DNA of 64,000 bases from Tranzscheliella williamsii (Eukaryota; Basidiomycota; Ustilaginomycetes; Ustilaginales; Ustilaginaceae). Positions 1-10,178 of the stretch are shown one piece after another. Every line of letters begins with the position of its first letter. Position 1 is the stretch's first letter. The notes under the pieces are model-generated. The model saw only the letters and a program-made list of their open reading frames with translations, made no database searches and was not told where the DNA came from. The stretch covers positions 1-64,000 of the forward strand of contig JALBYF010000028.1 of the NCBI GenBank assembly GCA_023212725.1, read 5' to 3'. Made by a program: the position numbers and the translations under genes.

Positions 1-1020
1 TCTGGCAGATGGTGGACGAAATTGGAAACGTAGACCAGATCTATTCCAGAAGGCACGATCAGCAAACCCTCTGTGATCGTGCAGCAGATGTCTAGCAGGA
101 TCGGCGATCTGTAAGAAAAGTAAGGCAGTCGTTTTGCAGATCACCTGCTTTCCTCCTGGCTTACATTTTCAGCAGGCGCGGTTTTACGTTGTGACTGAAA
201 AACAGAACAATTCGCATTCACTTCGATTCACATGGCGAAACTAAGCTGTGAGAAGCAAGCAAGAAAAGGGTGATCTCGACACGACGGATCTAACAACATG
301 TCATCCCTTCGACCCTCTGCAACCGACACAGAAGATTGCCTGAAGCCGACTGACCTTCGTACCACCCAGTCAAACCGCAGCAGGTTGTAGTACACTGGCG
401 GTCTGAACGCAGGGCAACGTCGACGGGGATGTAGCAAGACAGACAGGCGCTCTTTGCTTGCACGGCCAACATCGGATTCGATCAGGTTGTAAAACACTCG
501 GCCGACACGGACGGCATAGAAGAGCCGGCAGAGTCGCTCGTGCAACGCGTTTGACAACCGTCGGACAAGGTTCGGTCTGTTGCTTGCAATGAGGTCGAGT
601 TGCGGTGGAGGCGACGAGGAGGAAGGTAGATAGAGTACAGCCAGCGGGAAGGGAAGCGAAGGAAAGGGCAAGAGACATCGAGTCGACGATCGCAGACCGA
701 CGCAGCTCGTTGTCCTGCCGGCCGGGAAGAAGGGTAAAATCCTTCCTTGGAAGCTAGCGAAAAGGTAGAGGAGGGTCAGGCGGAAGAACAGGGCGGAGAC
801 GGAACGGCTCGGCGGTGGAGCGGAAAGGGGAGCGATGGCTCAAACGCGCGGCTGCTTGCGTCCTGCGTCTGGAGGTATACTTGGCAAAACCGAAGCGGTC
901 GTCGATGAATTGCGGGATGAACAGTGATGGCTGAGGTGCCGCTACGGATGCTTTGGTCCTGCCTGGTTATTGCGCCTGCGCTGGCGGTGCCGCTGCTGCC
1001 ATAGTCAGTGGTTCGACGCT
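1..1020. other. Left-edge non-coding stretch
   Basis: No convincing gene. The open frames on either strand are short, use low-complexity residues and show no domain I recognise. The right part is probably the 3' untranslated region and terminator of the minus-strand membrane-protein gene that ends at 1021. Confidence 0.5.
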
Positions 1021-2148
1021 CTACGAATAGCCGTGGGGCTGGTACTGCGGGTGAGTGGGATGCGCCACGCCAGCATGGGCATACGGGTCGACACCGTACG
1101 GGTTCGAGTCAGGGTAGCCGGGTTGCGACACGGCGTATTGATGATCGTAGGCGGAGCCGCCATGCATGTTGTGTTGATCCGCATGCGGATAGTACTGGCC
1201 TGCACCGGGCGAGGCGTCCAGGCCGTAGCCGTGCTCCACACCGACGGGATAGTCCACATAGCCATTGGAAGAAGCCGCGTTCAAGGCGGTGGTGGAGCCG
1301 GTAAAGCTCTCTCGACCTGCCTTCTCTGCGGTTCCGTTGACACCGTCGTGCTCGTTGCCCTCGCCGTCGGAATCGTCGCCCATATCAAACCCAGCACCGC
1401 CGGTCCTCCGGGCGGGTAGAGGCTGCATGACGTTGGAGTCCGGGTCGTGCTTCAGCTCAGGCCATTTGATGTCGGCATCTCCATCCTCATAGTCGCTAAA
1501 TCTCTTGGTACCAAATTTAAAGTAAAGGAAGACAAACACGGCCAGGACCATTACGCCACCCGCTACCGAGACACCGACGATCAAACCGGTGCTGGGACCA
1601 GACGAGTTGTCCTGGCTCGAGCTGTTCTCCTCCGGAGTGGGAGTAGATGATGCCGTTTCAGTCGGAGTGACCATCGAAGTATAAGTGACGGTAACGCCTG
1701 CTGAAACGGTTGGGACCAATGTGAAGGAAGACGATGCCGAAGCTCTGCTGGCGGATACCGATGCCCTGGAAGCAGATGCGGAGGCTTCAGCAGCTTGCCT
1801 CGAAGCGGACGCGGCGGCAGCGGCGGAGGAGGAAGAAGCAGCGGCGGCACGAGAGGCCGAGGCCAAAGCGTCCGAGCTAGAAGCTGCGGCGGCAGACGAA
1901 GAGGCAGCCGCAGAAGACGATGCTGTAGCAGACTGGGTGGCAGACCCAGATGATGATGCCGAATCGCCCCCCAGGCCACCGGTGCCCGGTCCCGTGTCAT
2001 CACTGTCGCTGAGAGAGGGAAGAATGGGACTCCGAACACCGAGGTGCGAGCGATTTACTTTTCTCGAGAGCGAGTGCTGCGACGAGGCTGATGCGCTAGA
2101 GGCGATGGCCAGCAGCGCGCTGAGCAAAAGCACGCGTGAGGGCCTCAT
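1021..2148 (-). CDS. Secreted single-pass Ser/Ala-rich plasma-membrane protein (Mid2/Wsc-like architecture)
   Basis: The 375-residue product starts at an ATG followed by a clear signal peptide (about residues 1-23). Next comes an ectodomain of roughly 160 residues dominated by Ser and Ala runs, which are likely O-mannosylated. One membrane segment follows near residues 188-210 (core VGVSVAGGVMVLAVFVFLYF), then an acidic, Tyr/Pro/His-rich cytosolic tail. This layout is that of fungal cell-wall stress sensors such as Mid2 and the Wsc proteins, but I see no Cys-rich WSC domain. The tail carries a KWPEL motif and an ARRTGGAGF motif just after the membrane, which look like conserved tail elements. 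Role as a wall sensor is inference from architecture. No introns are needed. The gene is divergent from the ceramide synthase gene across about 1.5 kb. Confidence 0.75.
   Translation of the reverse strand: MRPSRVLLLSALLAIASSASASSQHSLSRKVNRSHLGVRSPILPSLSDSDDTGPGTGGLGGDSASSSGSATQSATASSSAAASSSAAAASSSDALASASRAAAASSSSAAAAASASRQAAEASASASRASVSASRASASSSFTLVPTVSAGVTVTYTSMVTPTETASSTPTPEENSSSQDNSSGPSTGLIVGVSVAGGVMVLAVFVFLYFKFGTKRFSDYEDGDADIKWPELKHDPDSNVMQPLPARRTGGAGFDMGDDSDGEGNEHDGVNGTAEKAGRESFTGSTTALNAASSNGYVDYPVGVEHGYGLDASPGAGQYYPHADQHNMHGGSAYDHQYAVSQPGYPDSNPYGVDPYAHAGVAHPTHPQYQPHGYS
1685..1965 (-). repeat. Ser/Ala low-complexity coding tract
   Basis: Within the membrane-protein gene, imperfect runs of Ser and Ala codons make up most of the ectodomain. 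Such tracts commonly vary in length between strains. Confidence 0.6.
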
Positions 2149-3628
2149 TTTGCAGCAAGCGGCTATCTTGGGTGCAGGGAGAACGAATGCCGAGCTGTGG
2201 AAGTCCTTGCGATGACGGCAATCGCAATTTTCCTTTCAAGAACAGCGATTAGCCGGATGAGTTGGATGCGTCCCAAATTGCCAACGTCGAAAGAGGAACG
2301 ACAGGATATAGGTTTGCTGTTGGGCCGTGGGCTTGTAGGCGTATTTGGCAGCGAGCAGCGTAGATGGTGTGGTAAAAGACAGTGAGATGATCAAGGTTGG
2401 TTCTGAGTTGGGGATGATGCGAGGTAGTGGCAATGGGGTAAGTAAGACAGATCGATCCCGGTGTGAGCGAGTGTTGTTGGTCGAGGCGTGTGACAAAGGG
2501 TAGCTGCCGGTGTGAATGATGGTGTTGTCCTCCTTGCGGGTTGAATAACAAGTAGTCAAGTCACTGGCATGGTGGAGAGAGACTTACAAATGTCAGGGGT
2601 TTGAGACATACACACCAACGAACTCAATTGAAATTGTGAGCTCGCTGGATACTACGAATTTGACTTGGCGCTGTGTCTTCTGCAGTACTCTTTTTTGCTT
2701 GTGTATTCGCTATGTATTCGCTGTGTAGTCGCTGTGACCCTTAGATGCATATGACCGCGGCGTCTTTACTCATGGCCCTTTCAAGAGGGGTCTGCTGCGA
2801 TGGCGAGCTAGTGCCGGAGTGCGCCCGACGGGGTGAGCAGTGAGGCTTAAAATCAGATTTACAGAGATTGAATTAAAGCACCACCAGCACCGAGAGCGGG
2901 GTTACTGGCCGCCATCTGGGCGAATCAACAGCGACTACCGCGATGGCCTTGACTTCGAATTGTGATTCAGATCGTCTATCAAGAGCTTGCTTGCAGTACT
3001 TAGCCCTGCAGATCCGCAATGATGATTTTCGGGGCACAGATCTTGCAGTCGATCCTTTTGATCCATGCGTAAATAGCGCTCGCGCATTACAAAGTCACAG
3101 TTACACTTAAGTGGTTGCCAGCACCGAGCCTTGCTTTGCTGTCCGCTCGAACGCCTCCGCCAGCACAGGGCGACCGGTCATCAACACGGGAGGTCCTTTG
3201 TCACCACCGTCGACGCTCAGATACGCAGTTGTTCAACTCAGGTTCCTGTTTGGCCAGTGGAGCAGTCGCTTCGGTATTCGCAGTGCACCAAGCTGTTGCA
3301 ATCGATGGAGGTGATATTCCCCCAAAGGTGACCGCCTCCGACTCGGACGGGTGAGGCGCTACCGTCTGTTGCGATACGCCTGGTGGAAAACTCTAACATC
3401 CATTCCATTTTCGTCGTGCGTGTCGAGCGTATCGCCAGGCGCGAAGGCCGCACGGTTGCCCGTCAAAATTGGAAGGTGCGCGGCGGAGGAAAGTTTGGGT
3501 GCGTGTTGATCTGGTCCAACGCTGGCTCGCCTCTCGGTGTCCGTAGCGGTGAGGAGAGGCTGCTGTCGCGTCCAACACCATCATCCTCTCACGGACGTGT
3601 ATGCCATCGGCCAGAGCAGCACCGCACC
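2149..3628. other. Divergent promoter region, no gene seen
   Basis: This 1.5 kb lies between the starts of the membrane-protein gene (-) and the ceramide synthase gene (+). It has only short frames without recognisable features. The frame of the ceramide synthase stays open upstream to about 3383, but that part lacks family similarity and the ATG at 3629 is the natural start. Confidence 0.5.
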
Positions 3629-5020
3629 ATGTCGTCTCCAACGGCCCCGCCCCCGACACGACCCGCCGGCGTGGTCGGGCGTAAGCGTGCTCCTTCCTTC
3701 AGCGAAGCCGTCGCCCAGGTACCCCAGAACGCCAATGCGCAGGACGAAACCGCCGACCCCGCCGTCGCTGACCGCCTCGCTGCCGCCGAGACAACGCTAG
3801 CCAACTCTTCCGCTTTCAAGGACCCGCTGGCTGCGTCCACCCCTTCTGCGGTCAAGCCATCCCACATTTCGGACCGTGAAGATATCTACAAGTCAAAAGG
3901 TCTCTTCAAGGACATCCTCACCTTCCGGTGGATGACAGCTCCCCTTTCGTCGCTCCAGTTGATTGCCATCTTCGTGCTGGCCTATCTCAACTGGAACTTC
4001 TTCATCGGCAGCGACGATACCAATCCGATCCGGCCTTTCTTGTTCCTATCCCACCGCATCCCGCAGTCGCAAGTCATCCTCGACTCGCTTCCTGCCAAGG
4101 ACCCGATCCAGAAGACCTTGCAGAACATCATCCCCAGATCGGCCGAGAGCCACGAAGCGCGCTACCAGAAGGGCTACGCCGACCTCCTCTTCCTCGCCTT
4201 CTACGTCATTGTCTTCTCCTTTCTCCGACAGTTCACCACCCTCTACTTTTTCAAGCCGTTTGCCAAGTGGTGGGGCATCAAGTCGGAGATCAAGCAGGCT
4301 CGCTTTACCGAGCAGGGCTATGCCGTGCTCTATTGGGGCGCCGCCGCCGCGCTGGGCCTGTACACGATGAGCTTCCAGGACTCCTGGTGGTTCCAGCTCG
4401 AACATCTGTGGCTAAAGTACCCGCACTGGCAGATGCGATCCGAGCTCAAGCTCTACTACCTGCTCCAGTTCAGCTTCTGGCTCCAGCAGGCGCTGGTCAT
4501 GCTCCTCCGTCTGGAAAAGCCGCGGAAGGACTACTACGAGCTCATCGCGCACCACCTCGTCACCCTCTGGCTCATCGGCTGGTCGTATCTGATCAACTTT
4601 ACCATGATCGGCACCACCGTCTTTGTCTGCATGGACATTCCCGACACCTGGCTCGGCTTCTCCAAGGCGCTCAACTACATGGGGCTTGACCGGCTCACCG
4701 TCGTCGTCTTTGCCGTCTTTATGGTGATCTGGACCTACTTCCGCATCTACCTCTCTGCCGTCACGCTCTGGAGCGTCTGGTACGAGTTTGACCTCGTCCC
4801 GGCGCATACCAAGTTCTGGGAGCCCGAGAAGGGATGGTGGCTCGTCTACTGGATGAAATACCAGACGTTTGCGCCGCTCTTCCTCCTCCTCCTGCTCAAC
4901 CTCTTCTGGTACGTCCTCATGTGGCGCATCATGCTGCGCGCCATCCGCGGCGTTGTCGCCGACGAGCGCGAAGACGGCGAAGACGACGCCGACGCTGAAG
5001 ACGCCAAGAAGTCGCAGTGA
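3629..5020 (+). CDS. LAG1: Ceramide synthase, Lag1/Lac1 family
   Basis: The enzyme N-acylates sphingoid bases with fatty acyl-CoA to make (dihydro)ceramide in the ER membrane. The 463-residue product has a hydrophilic N-terminus, several membrane segments, and a TLC domain over about residues 205-435. The Lag1 motif holds the adjacent His pair H308-H309 in the segment YYELIAHHLVTLWLIGWSY, followed by the conserved acidic stretch around MDIPDTWLGFSK. An acidic Glu/Asp-rich C-terminus follows the last membrane segment, as is usual in fungal members. The ATG at 3629 was chosen because the residues before it in the longer open frame have no family character. There is no intron. It is convergent with SLD5, with only 148 nt between the stop codons. 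Confidence 0.95.
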   Translation: MSSPTAPPPTRPAGVVGRKRAPSFSEAVAQVPQNANAQDETADPAVADRLAAAETTLANSSAFKDPLAASTPSAVKPSHISDREDIYKSKGLFKDILTFRWMTAPLSSLQLIAIFVLAYLNWNFFIGSDDTNPIRPFLFLSHRIPQSQVILDSLPAKDPIQKTLQNIIPRSAESHEARYQKGYADLLFLAFYVIVFSFLRQFTTLYFFKPFAKWWGIKSEIKQARFTEQGYAVLYWGAAAALGLYTMSFQDSWWFQLEHLWLKYPHWQMRSELKLYYLLQFSFWLQQALVMLLRLEKPRKDYYELIAHHLVTLWLIGWSYLINFTMIGTTVFVCMDIPDTWLGFSKALNYMGLDRLTVVVFAVFMVIWTYFRIYLSAVTLWSVWYEFDLVPAHTKFWEPEKGWWLVYWMKYQTFAPLFLLLLLNLFWYVLMWRIMLRAIRGVVADEREDGEDDADAEDAKKSQ

Positions 5021-5168
5021 TGCGTCTTGCCAGCCCTGTACCTCCACGCGATCCGCATCTGTACCCTCTGGAATCTGTCTGCTCTGCCCGGCCCGTGCGT
5101 TCGCTCCCGCGTGGCGTTGTCTCCTCCGTATCTGACACAGTGCAGGCGCGCCAGAGTGTGGAGAGTGG

Positions 5169-6218
5169 CTAGACCAGGACCACTTTGTTTGCGTATACGA
5201 GGTGGCGGACGGAGCGGTAGCGCAGGAAGTGGACCGAGTCCTGCGCCAGCGTGGCCGTTTCGGCGCTGGAAAACGGACAAGGGTTAGCAGGCGTGCGTGC
5301 GGGCGCTGGCGGGGGTGTCTGTGCTTACTCTGGCAGGGGGAGGGTGCCGCAGTGTTCGCGGCAGCGAATGAAGACGGGGGCGTCGAGGTCTGGCGGCGGG
5401 GCTGTAAGCAGGGTCGGAGGGGTGGTCAGTGGGGGCGGGCTAGGGGATGGCGGGGGAGCGAGTGTGTACGCACCCATGTCTGCGGCGCCGCGCTGTTCGG
5501 GCTCGGCGAGCTGGCGGAGGGGCTGGGGGAGGAAGGCAAGGACGGCGGTGTGGAAATGGGCCGCCTTGGAGGCGGCGAAGGAGTGTACGAAGGTGCGCTC
5601 GCTGTCTGAGAGCTTTGCGAGTTCTTGGGGAGCGGCGGCGACGTAGGCGGCGTGCTTCTGCAGGAGGTCGAGGCGGGTGCGGACGAGCTGTTTGAGGAGC
5701 CACTTGGCGCGCTCCAGGTCGAGCTGGACCAGGTTGAGGCGGACGAACTCGTCCTCGTCTGGCGCGGCGGGCTGTGCGAGCAGCGAGTCCAGGATGGCCT
5801 GCTGCTGTTCCATCTGCGCCACCAGCGTCGCGAACGCGCGCGCCGGAAACGGCAACACCTCCGGCGCCGCCTTCTGCGATCCATAGAACAGCACCAGCTC
5901 CTCGAACACCGTCGGCCCATCCCTCCCCATTCCACTCCCTGCCTCCTCCCGTGGCCCCCCCGCTGAGGCCAACAGATCGTCAATGTCGAGCGTATTCCCC
6001 CCGCCTTCCGTGGACAATGCGTCGCCCCAGCTCTCGCCACCCACCGACGTCGCATACGCCACTCCGCGCGTTCTCGCGGCAGGATCCACCGCCGACGAGG
6101 ACGCATGCGCATCCCTGCCACTACGGCCCCCAGAATCGCCCGGAGAGTCTCGCTCGCGGTACGCATCCTCGTCGTCGTCCTCGCCATGCGCATCGAGCGA
6201 GTACCGTGGCAGCGGCAT
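5169..6218 (-). CDS. SLD5: GINS complex subunit Sld5 (three exons)
   Basis: Sld5 is part of the GINS tetramer that joins Cdc45 and Mcm2-7 in the replicative helicase. Exons read 6218-5474, 5401-5329 and 5265-5169 on the minus strand and give 304 residues. The N-terminus is acidic. The helical A domain includes RLNLVQLDLERAKWLLKQLV. The small C-terminal B domain ends with DSVHFLRYRSVRHLVYANKV, typical of Sld5. The 63-nt second intron (5266-5328) has GTAAGC, TGCTAAC and TTTTCCAG, and skipping it would truncate the B domain. The 72-nt first intron (5402-5473; GTGCGT, CTGAC, TTACAG) is a multiple of three, so the frame also reads through it, but the translated segment is a Pro/Thr linker that looks non-coding. 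The start is the Met of MPLPRYSLD. Confidence 0.9.
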
Positions 6219-6806
6219 CCTGGTTCGCGTCGTGCTCGCGGCTCTGGAAACGCAGGGCGCGGTACCACGTCGGCTCAGCTCTGTCGTCCGACCAAGCAAG
6301 CAGAGCGCCAAGTAGAGCGTGGTCGTAGTGCTAAGCTCTAGCAGCGACTTGGCATGCCCTTGCGTTGGCCAACGAGCGTTCGCAGTTGGAAACCAACACG
6401 ATGGCTTCCGCATCGGGTCGCGTCAGGCGCATCGGCAACCCGATCCGATTTACGCGTCGCGTAGCTTGCTTTCCCTCCGTTGGCACACTCACGCTGCGCA
6501 GCATGCCTTAGACGGCCGAGGCAAAGGAAAAGAGAACAGAGTACGATGCATGGAATACAGAGTCAGATAGTACAGAACAGCTCCACTGGCGGCAGACAAA
6601 AAGAGCGCGACGGCGCGGGTGGATCATAGAAATACAGCAGGGGCACGGGTCTCGGCTAGGCACGGTATACAGAACAGGGAGCACGGGCATGGGTACGAGC
6701 ACGAGGACATGGACGGGGACGGGGACGGAGACGGGACGGAACGGAGAGAATGTAGCTTGGCTACGGGAGGGGGGGAGAGGAGGTCGAAGGGAGGGCCGGC
6801 AGTGGT
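6219..6806. other. Intergenic, SLD5 promoter plus 3' region of the 1123-residue gene
   Basis: It contains no gene that I can support. A simple G/A-rich tract with repeated ggacggg-type units lies around 6706-6740. Confidence 0.5.
6452..6457. promoter_or_regulatory. Possible MCB-type element (ACGCGT) upstream of SLD5
   Basis: The hexamer sits 234 nt upstream of the SLD5 start in tacgcgtcgcgtag. In yeasts, the MBF factor binds ACGCGT to drive G1/S replication genes. A single hexamer can occur by chance in GC-rich DNA. Confidence 0.3.
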
Positions 6807-9800
6807 TTACATGGCCATACCGAACCAGTCGGGCTCGTCGGCGTCGACGGTCGCCACAGGATGTGTCGCCGGGTATCGGGCAGGGTCTTCGCTGTGTTGG
6901 GCCGCGACCTCTTCATTATGATTGTGACGCTTCTGGGGCTGGGAAAGCTTCTGGTTGATATTGTGCATAGGAATGGCAGTGGTGGCAGTGGTTACGTTGG
7001 CCTTCGCTGCGACGTTGCGGCTGGGTCGGACAGGCGAGGGCGTTTCGACAAAGTTGAGGCCCAGGCCGAATCCGCCGGGCGCCACGGGCACGCCCGAGGC
7101 CGAGACCTTGACGGGCGCGGGCAAGCCAAACTCGAGCGGCCATGGCGACCGCGGTGGTGTCTTGGGCGATCGCCCACTGAGCGCTGTCGACATCGGAAGG
7201 GGGGAGACGGCAGCAGAGGAGGCGATGTCCACCTTGCCGTCCGCATAACGCCCCAGGCTGCGTGCGGTCGACTTGGGCGGCTTGGGCGGCGAGACGACCT
7301 TCCTGGGAGAAATCGCTTGCTGTGGTGGCTCGGCCTCCTTAAGCGCTTGCTGTAGTGGCTCGACCTCTTTGAGCGCCTGGACCTCCTTGAGGTGGCCTAG
7401 CCCGATTTGGCTCAACCGACCCAGCCCTAGCTCTAGGGCCAGATCGCTAAGGTCCATGTCCAGAGCTAGCTTGGTGGGACTGCTGGGCTTGCTTTCATGC
7501 TTCAAGGGGGCCTTCTGTCCGCCCAACTCGCGGCACGAAGCTAACGTCGGCGTATCGCAGTCGCTTGAGTCGTTCCAGCCGAGAGGATGCGGACCGGCCG
7601 ACGATAGTTGGAAGGGCCTCTTGAGCGATGCTTGGCTGGCAGGCTTGGCAAACTCCTTGTCTGCGGAAGCCGTAGCCTCATCCATGCCAAAGTCCAGCAC
7701 ACTGGTGGCTGCCGTCGATGCAAGCGACGCTGAGCTCGTCATCTTGGTAGGCGAAAAGTCGAAGGAAGATAGGCTGGACAGCTTGCGCAGGCTCCTGTCT
7801 GGACTGCTGGACGCGGTACTCGAAGCGGAGCTGAACGTCCCTCCACTCACCAGCGACGAGCTTGACAAGCTACGGGAGAAGGCGAAGGCTCCCGAACTGC
7901 TGCTGGCGCTGCTGCTTAGCTCGGAGATCTCGCTTGCCATGCTCTCGCTGCGAGGTAACACCGTGTGGCTCATCTGGGCGGCAACCAAGTCCGCCAGAGT
8001 GTCCGTGTTATGCTGATTTTTGCTCGGCACGCCTTTCACGGCTACGTTCTCGATCGGCTCGTTCTCGGCTTGCTCGGGCGAGTAGATGGAAGTTGGCGAG
8101 TAGTTACTCTCCGGACTGACGGCAGCAGGCGCAGCCTCCATGGGTGTTGTCGGCACAACTGCCTGATTGTCATGCGCTGCCTCTTGTTGGAGACCACCAC
8201 GAGGCTCCGCCGCTTGTATTCCGGCAGGGATGGGCTGAGCAGCCTTGATTGGCTGCACAGCGGAAGCCGGTGCTGGCACTACCGCGGCATGCTGTCGTTG
8301 TAATCCGACGGTCTGGCCACGGTGGTCCTGGCACTCGATGTCACCGCCAAGGTCCGGGGTCGGAGGCATGATATGGACCACAGGTAGGGAATGGCCGGAA
8401 GCGGCCATCCTCGGGCTCTTGACGAGCATCATCGGACTGGCAACGGCGACGGCTCGGACACGCTGGTTGGCCAGGTTGACGCGTCGCGCTTGATGCGTCT
8501 CTGCAACCACATTGCGCTGCTGGCCAAGATCGGCAGTCGGGTCCAGCCCGCCAGTACCATGTTGGAGAGCGCTGGCGAAAGAACTTGTCTGGCCCGGCAT
8601 TGGCGTCCTCGAGTTAGTAGTTGCTGCATCGCCGCGCAGTTCCGTCTGCGGACTAGGCGAGCGACGGTGTGGTGCAGGTGCATGTCTCATGAAAGCAGGA
8701 AACACCGAGTCAGCATGGCTCTGGGAGCTGGCCGGAGAGCCGAAGCGGGCGAGCGAGGTCGGCAAAGCGCGCGAATCGACGCTGCGGCTTCTGCGCCTTG
8801 AGGCCCTGACGTTCATGTCCGGTCTTGCCGTTCGCATCTCGGGCTCTTCGCGACCGCGATTCTGATCTAGGATACCATCCACCACCTTGTCAGCCATCGA
8901 CATGCGCTTTCCTGCATTTCTCGACCCTACTTGCACTTGACTCTTGCCTTCTCCAGGGTCATTGCGCAGAGTGATGGTCGATTTACGGGAGTCGTAACCG
9001 CGCTGCGGACCCATATTCGGACTTGGAACGCCACGGCCGGTACTGGAGACAAAGCGGCTGATGGGTCGAGCGTTGGTAGGCATCTGGCTCACGCGTGATG
9101 CGTTGTTCTTGGCGTTCCAAGAAGTGTCGAAAGAGAGCATGGGCGAGGAAGAATCGAAGCTGGGCAGAGGAGGCAGAGCCGGAGGTGCGTCCATGGTCGA
9201 GCGTGAAGGAAGATGAGCTTCCTGAGCGTCCGACAGAACCGAAGTAAGATGATGGAAGCTATGTGCCTCCCTGATCTGTCGGAGAGCAGGCATGCTATGC
9301 TTGTTTGGTAGGACTGAGACACGGGTGGCACTCTCCGCCAGGGCCAGCTGGTCGGGAGCTCGTACGGGGCTTGTCGGGAGGGAGGAGGCCAGGTCCTCGT
9401 CGACCGAGGCATCCGCCTCGTTGATATAGCGCTTAGGATGATAGCTGTGCTCAAAGGAGAGAGTTGTCGGAGGAGCGCTTTGGGGGATGGAATCGAATAG
9501 ATCCGAAGTGGACTTGGAAGCAAGTGAAAGGTTGGTATGTTTCTCCTTTTTCTTCCGCGAGAAGAATCGACTGAGGGGCGAGGAGGAAGAGGAGGCTGTG
9601 TTGGCTGCCGCAGCTGAAGAGGTTGAAGAGACACCTGTCGTGATGATGTTAGCGGGACGTTGAGTGTTTCTTTTAGTAGAAGGAGGAGATACGACGAGGT
9701 CGTCGCGCCGGGCCGAGGGGGGTACGGTGCTCTTACGTGAGTAAAAGCGTCTATGAGTAGGTGCTTGGACTACGCCGCGGTCATCCTCGAAGAAGGAGGG

Positions 9801-10178
9801 GAGAGAAGCCTGCTGAGACATTTGAGTAGCGTGCTGCTGAGGAGACTCGTCAGGAGCATAGGGATCGATGGCGCTGCAAAAAGCTTCGAGTTCGGGAGTA
9901 GGGCTTGTGGTCCATTCGCCTTGCTGGTGCCCGTGACTGAATGGACCAACACTAGTCAGGTCTTCGGGCGAGCATCGGTCATGCTCGTAGGCGTCGTGGC
10001 TGGCGTCAATGCCCATGGCATGACGTGGGTCGAAGATAGCCAAGCTAGCCTTGGAGACAAAGCTGATCTTATCCTTCTTTGGCTTCGGAGCCGGAGACCT
10101 GCTGCAAGCGGATCGGGTGGCTGAGGGCGTTGGAGTTACCGACCTTGAGTCGGCAAAGTGGTGTGGATATACCAGCAT
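6807..10178 (-). CDS. Unrecognised 1123-residue Ser/Pro-rich protein
   Basis: One long uninterrupted frame starts at an ATG at 10178. I do not recognise the family. The product is mostly disordered, with many Ser, Pro and Ala runs. Basic patches occur, for example SRKKKEKHTN near residue 200, along with numerous SP/TP dipeptides suited to proline-directed kinases. A short tandem amino-acid repeat of the LKEVEPLQQA type lies near residue 940. The extreme C-terminus is more ordered and acidic (VDADEPDWFGMAM), a possible short interaction motif. No membrane segment or enzyme signature is visible. A regulatory or cytoskeletal scaffold role would be a guess. It is transcribed away from CWH43 across a long spacer. 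Confidence 0.75.
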   Translation of the reverse strand: MLVYPHHFADSRSVTPTPSATRSACSRSPAPKPKKDKISFVSKASLAIFDPRHAMGIDASHDAYEHDRCSPEDLTSVGPFSHGHQQGEWTTSPTPELEAFCSAIDPYAPDESPQQHATQMSQQASLPSFFEDDRGVVQAPTHRRFYSRKSTVPPSARRDDLVVSPPSTKRNTQRPANIITTGVSSTSSAAAANTASSSSSPLSRFFSRKKKEKHTNLSLASKSTSDLFDSIPQSAPPTTLSFEHSYHPKRYINEADASVDEDLASSLPTSPVRAPDQLALAESATRVSVLPNKHSMPALRQIREAHSFHHLTSVLSDAQEAHLPSRSTMDAPPALPPLPSFDSSSPMLSFDTSWNAKNNASRVSQMPTNARPISRFVSSTGRGVPSPNMGPQRGYDSRKSTITLRNDPGEGKSQVQVGSRNAGKRMSMADKVVDGILDQNRGREEPEMRTARPDMNVRASRRRSRSVDSRALPTSLARFGSPASSQSHADSVFPAFMRHAPAPHRRSPSPQTELRGDAATTNSRTPMPGQTSSFASALQHGTGGLDPTADLGQQRNVVAETHQARRVNLANQRVRAVAVASPMMLVKSPRMAASGHSLPVVHIMPPTPDLGGDIECQDHRGQTVGLQRQHAAVVPAPASAVQPIKAAQPIPAGIQAAEPRGGLQQEAAHDNQAVVPTTPMEAAPAAVSPESNYSPTSIYSPEQAENEPIENVAVKGVPSKNQHNTDTLADLVAAQMSHTVLPRSESMASEISELSSSASSSSGAFAFSRSLSSSSLVSGGTFSSASSTASSSPDRSLRKLSSLSSFDFSPTKMTSSASLASTAATSVLDFGMDEATASADKEFAKPASQASLKRPFQLSSAGPHPLGWNDSSDCDTPTLASCRELGGQKAPLKHESKPSSPTKLALDMDLSDLALELGLGRLSQIGLGHLKEVQALKEVEPLQQALKEAEPPQQAISPRKVVSPPKPPKSTARSLGRYADGKVDIASSAAVSPLPMSTALSGRSPKTPPRSPWPLEFGLPAPVKVSASGVPVAPGGFGLGLNFVETPSPVRPSRNVAAKANVTTATTAIPMHNINQKLSQPQKRHNHNEEVAAQHSEDPARYPATHPVATVDADEPDWFGMAM
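7314..7391 (-). repeat. Coding tandem repeat, 30-nt unit
   Basis: There are two near-identical 30-nt copies (7314-7343 and 7344-7373) and a partial 18-nt third (7374-7391). They encode repeats of the form ALKEVEPLQQ in the 1123-residue protein. Confidence 0.8.

Noticed and set aside
228..678. Overlapping minus-strand frames of 60-147 codons at the left edge
   Set aside because: Low-complexity, no motif, no clear splice partners.
1095..1130. tRNA-like ggttcgagtc motif
   Set aside because: It lies inside the coding tail of the membrane-protein gene and lacks the rest of a tRNA.
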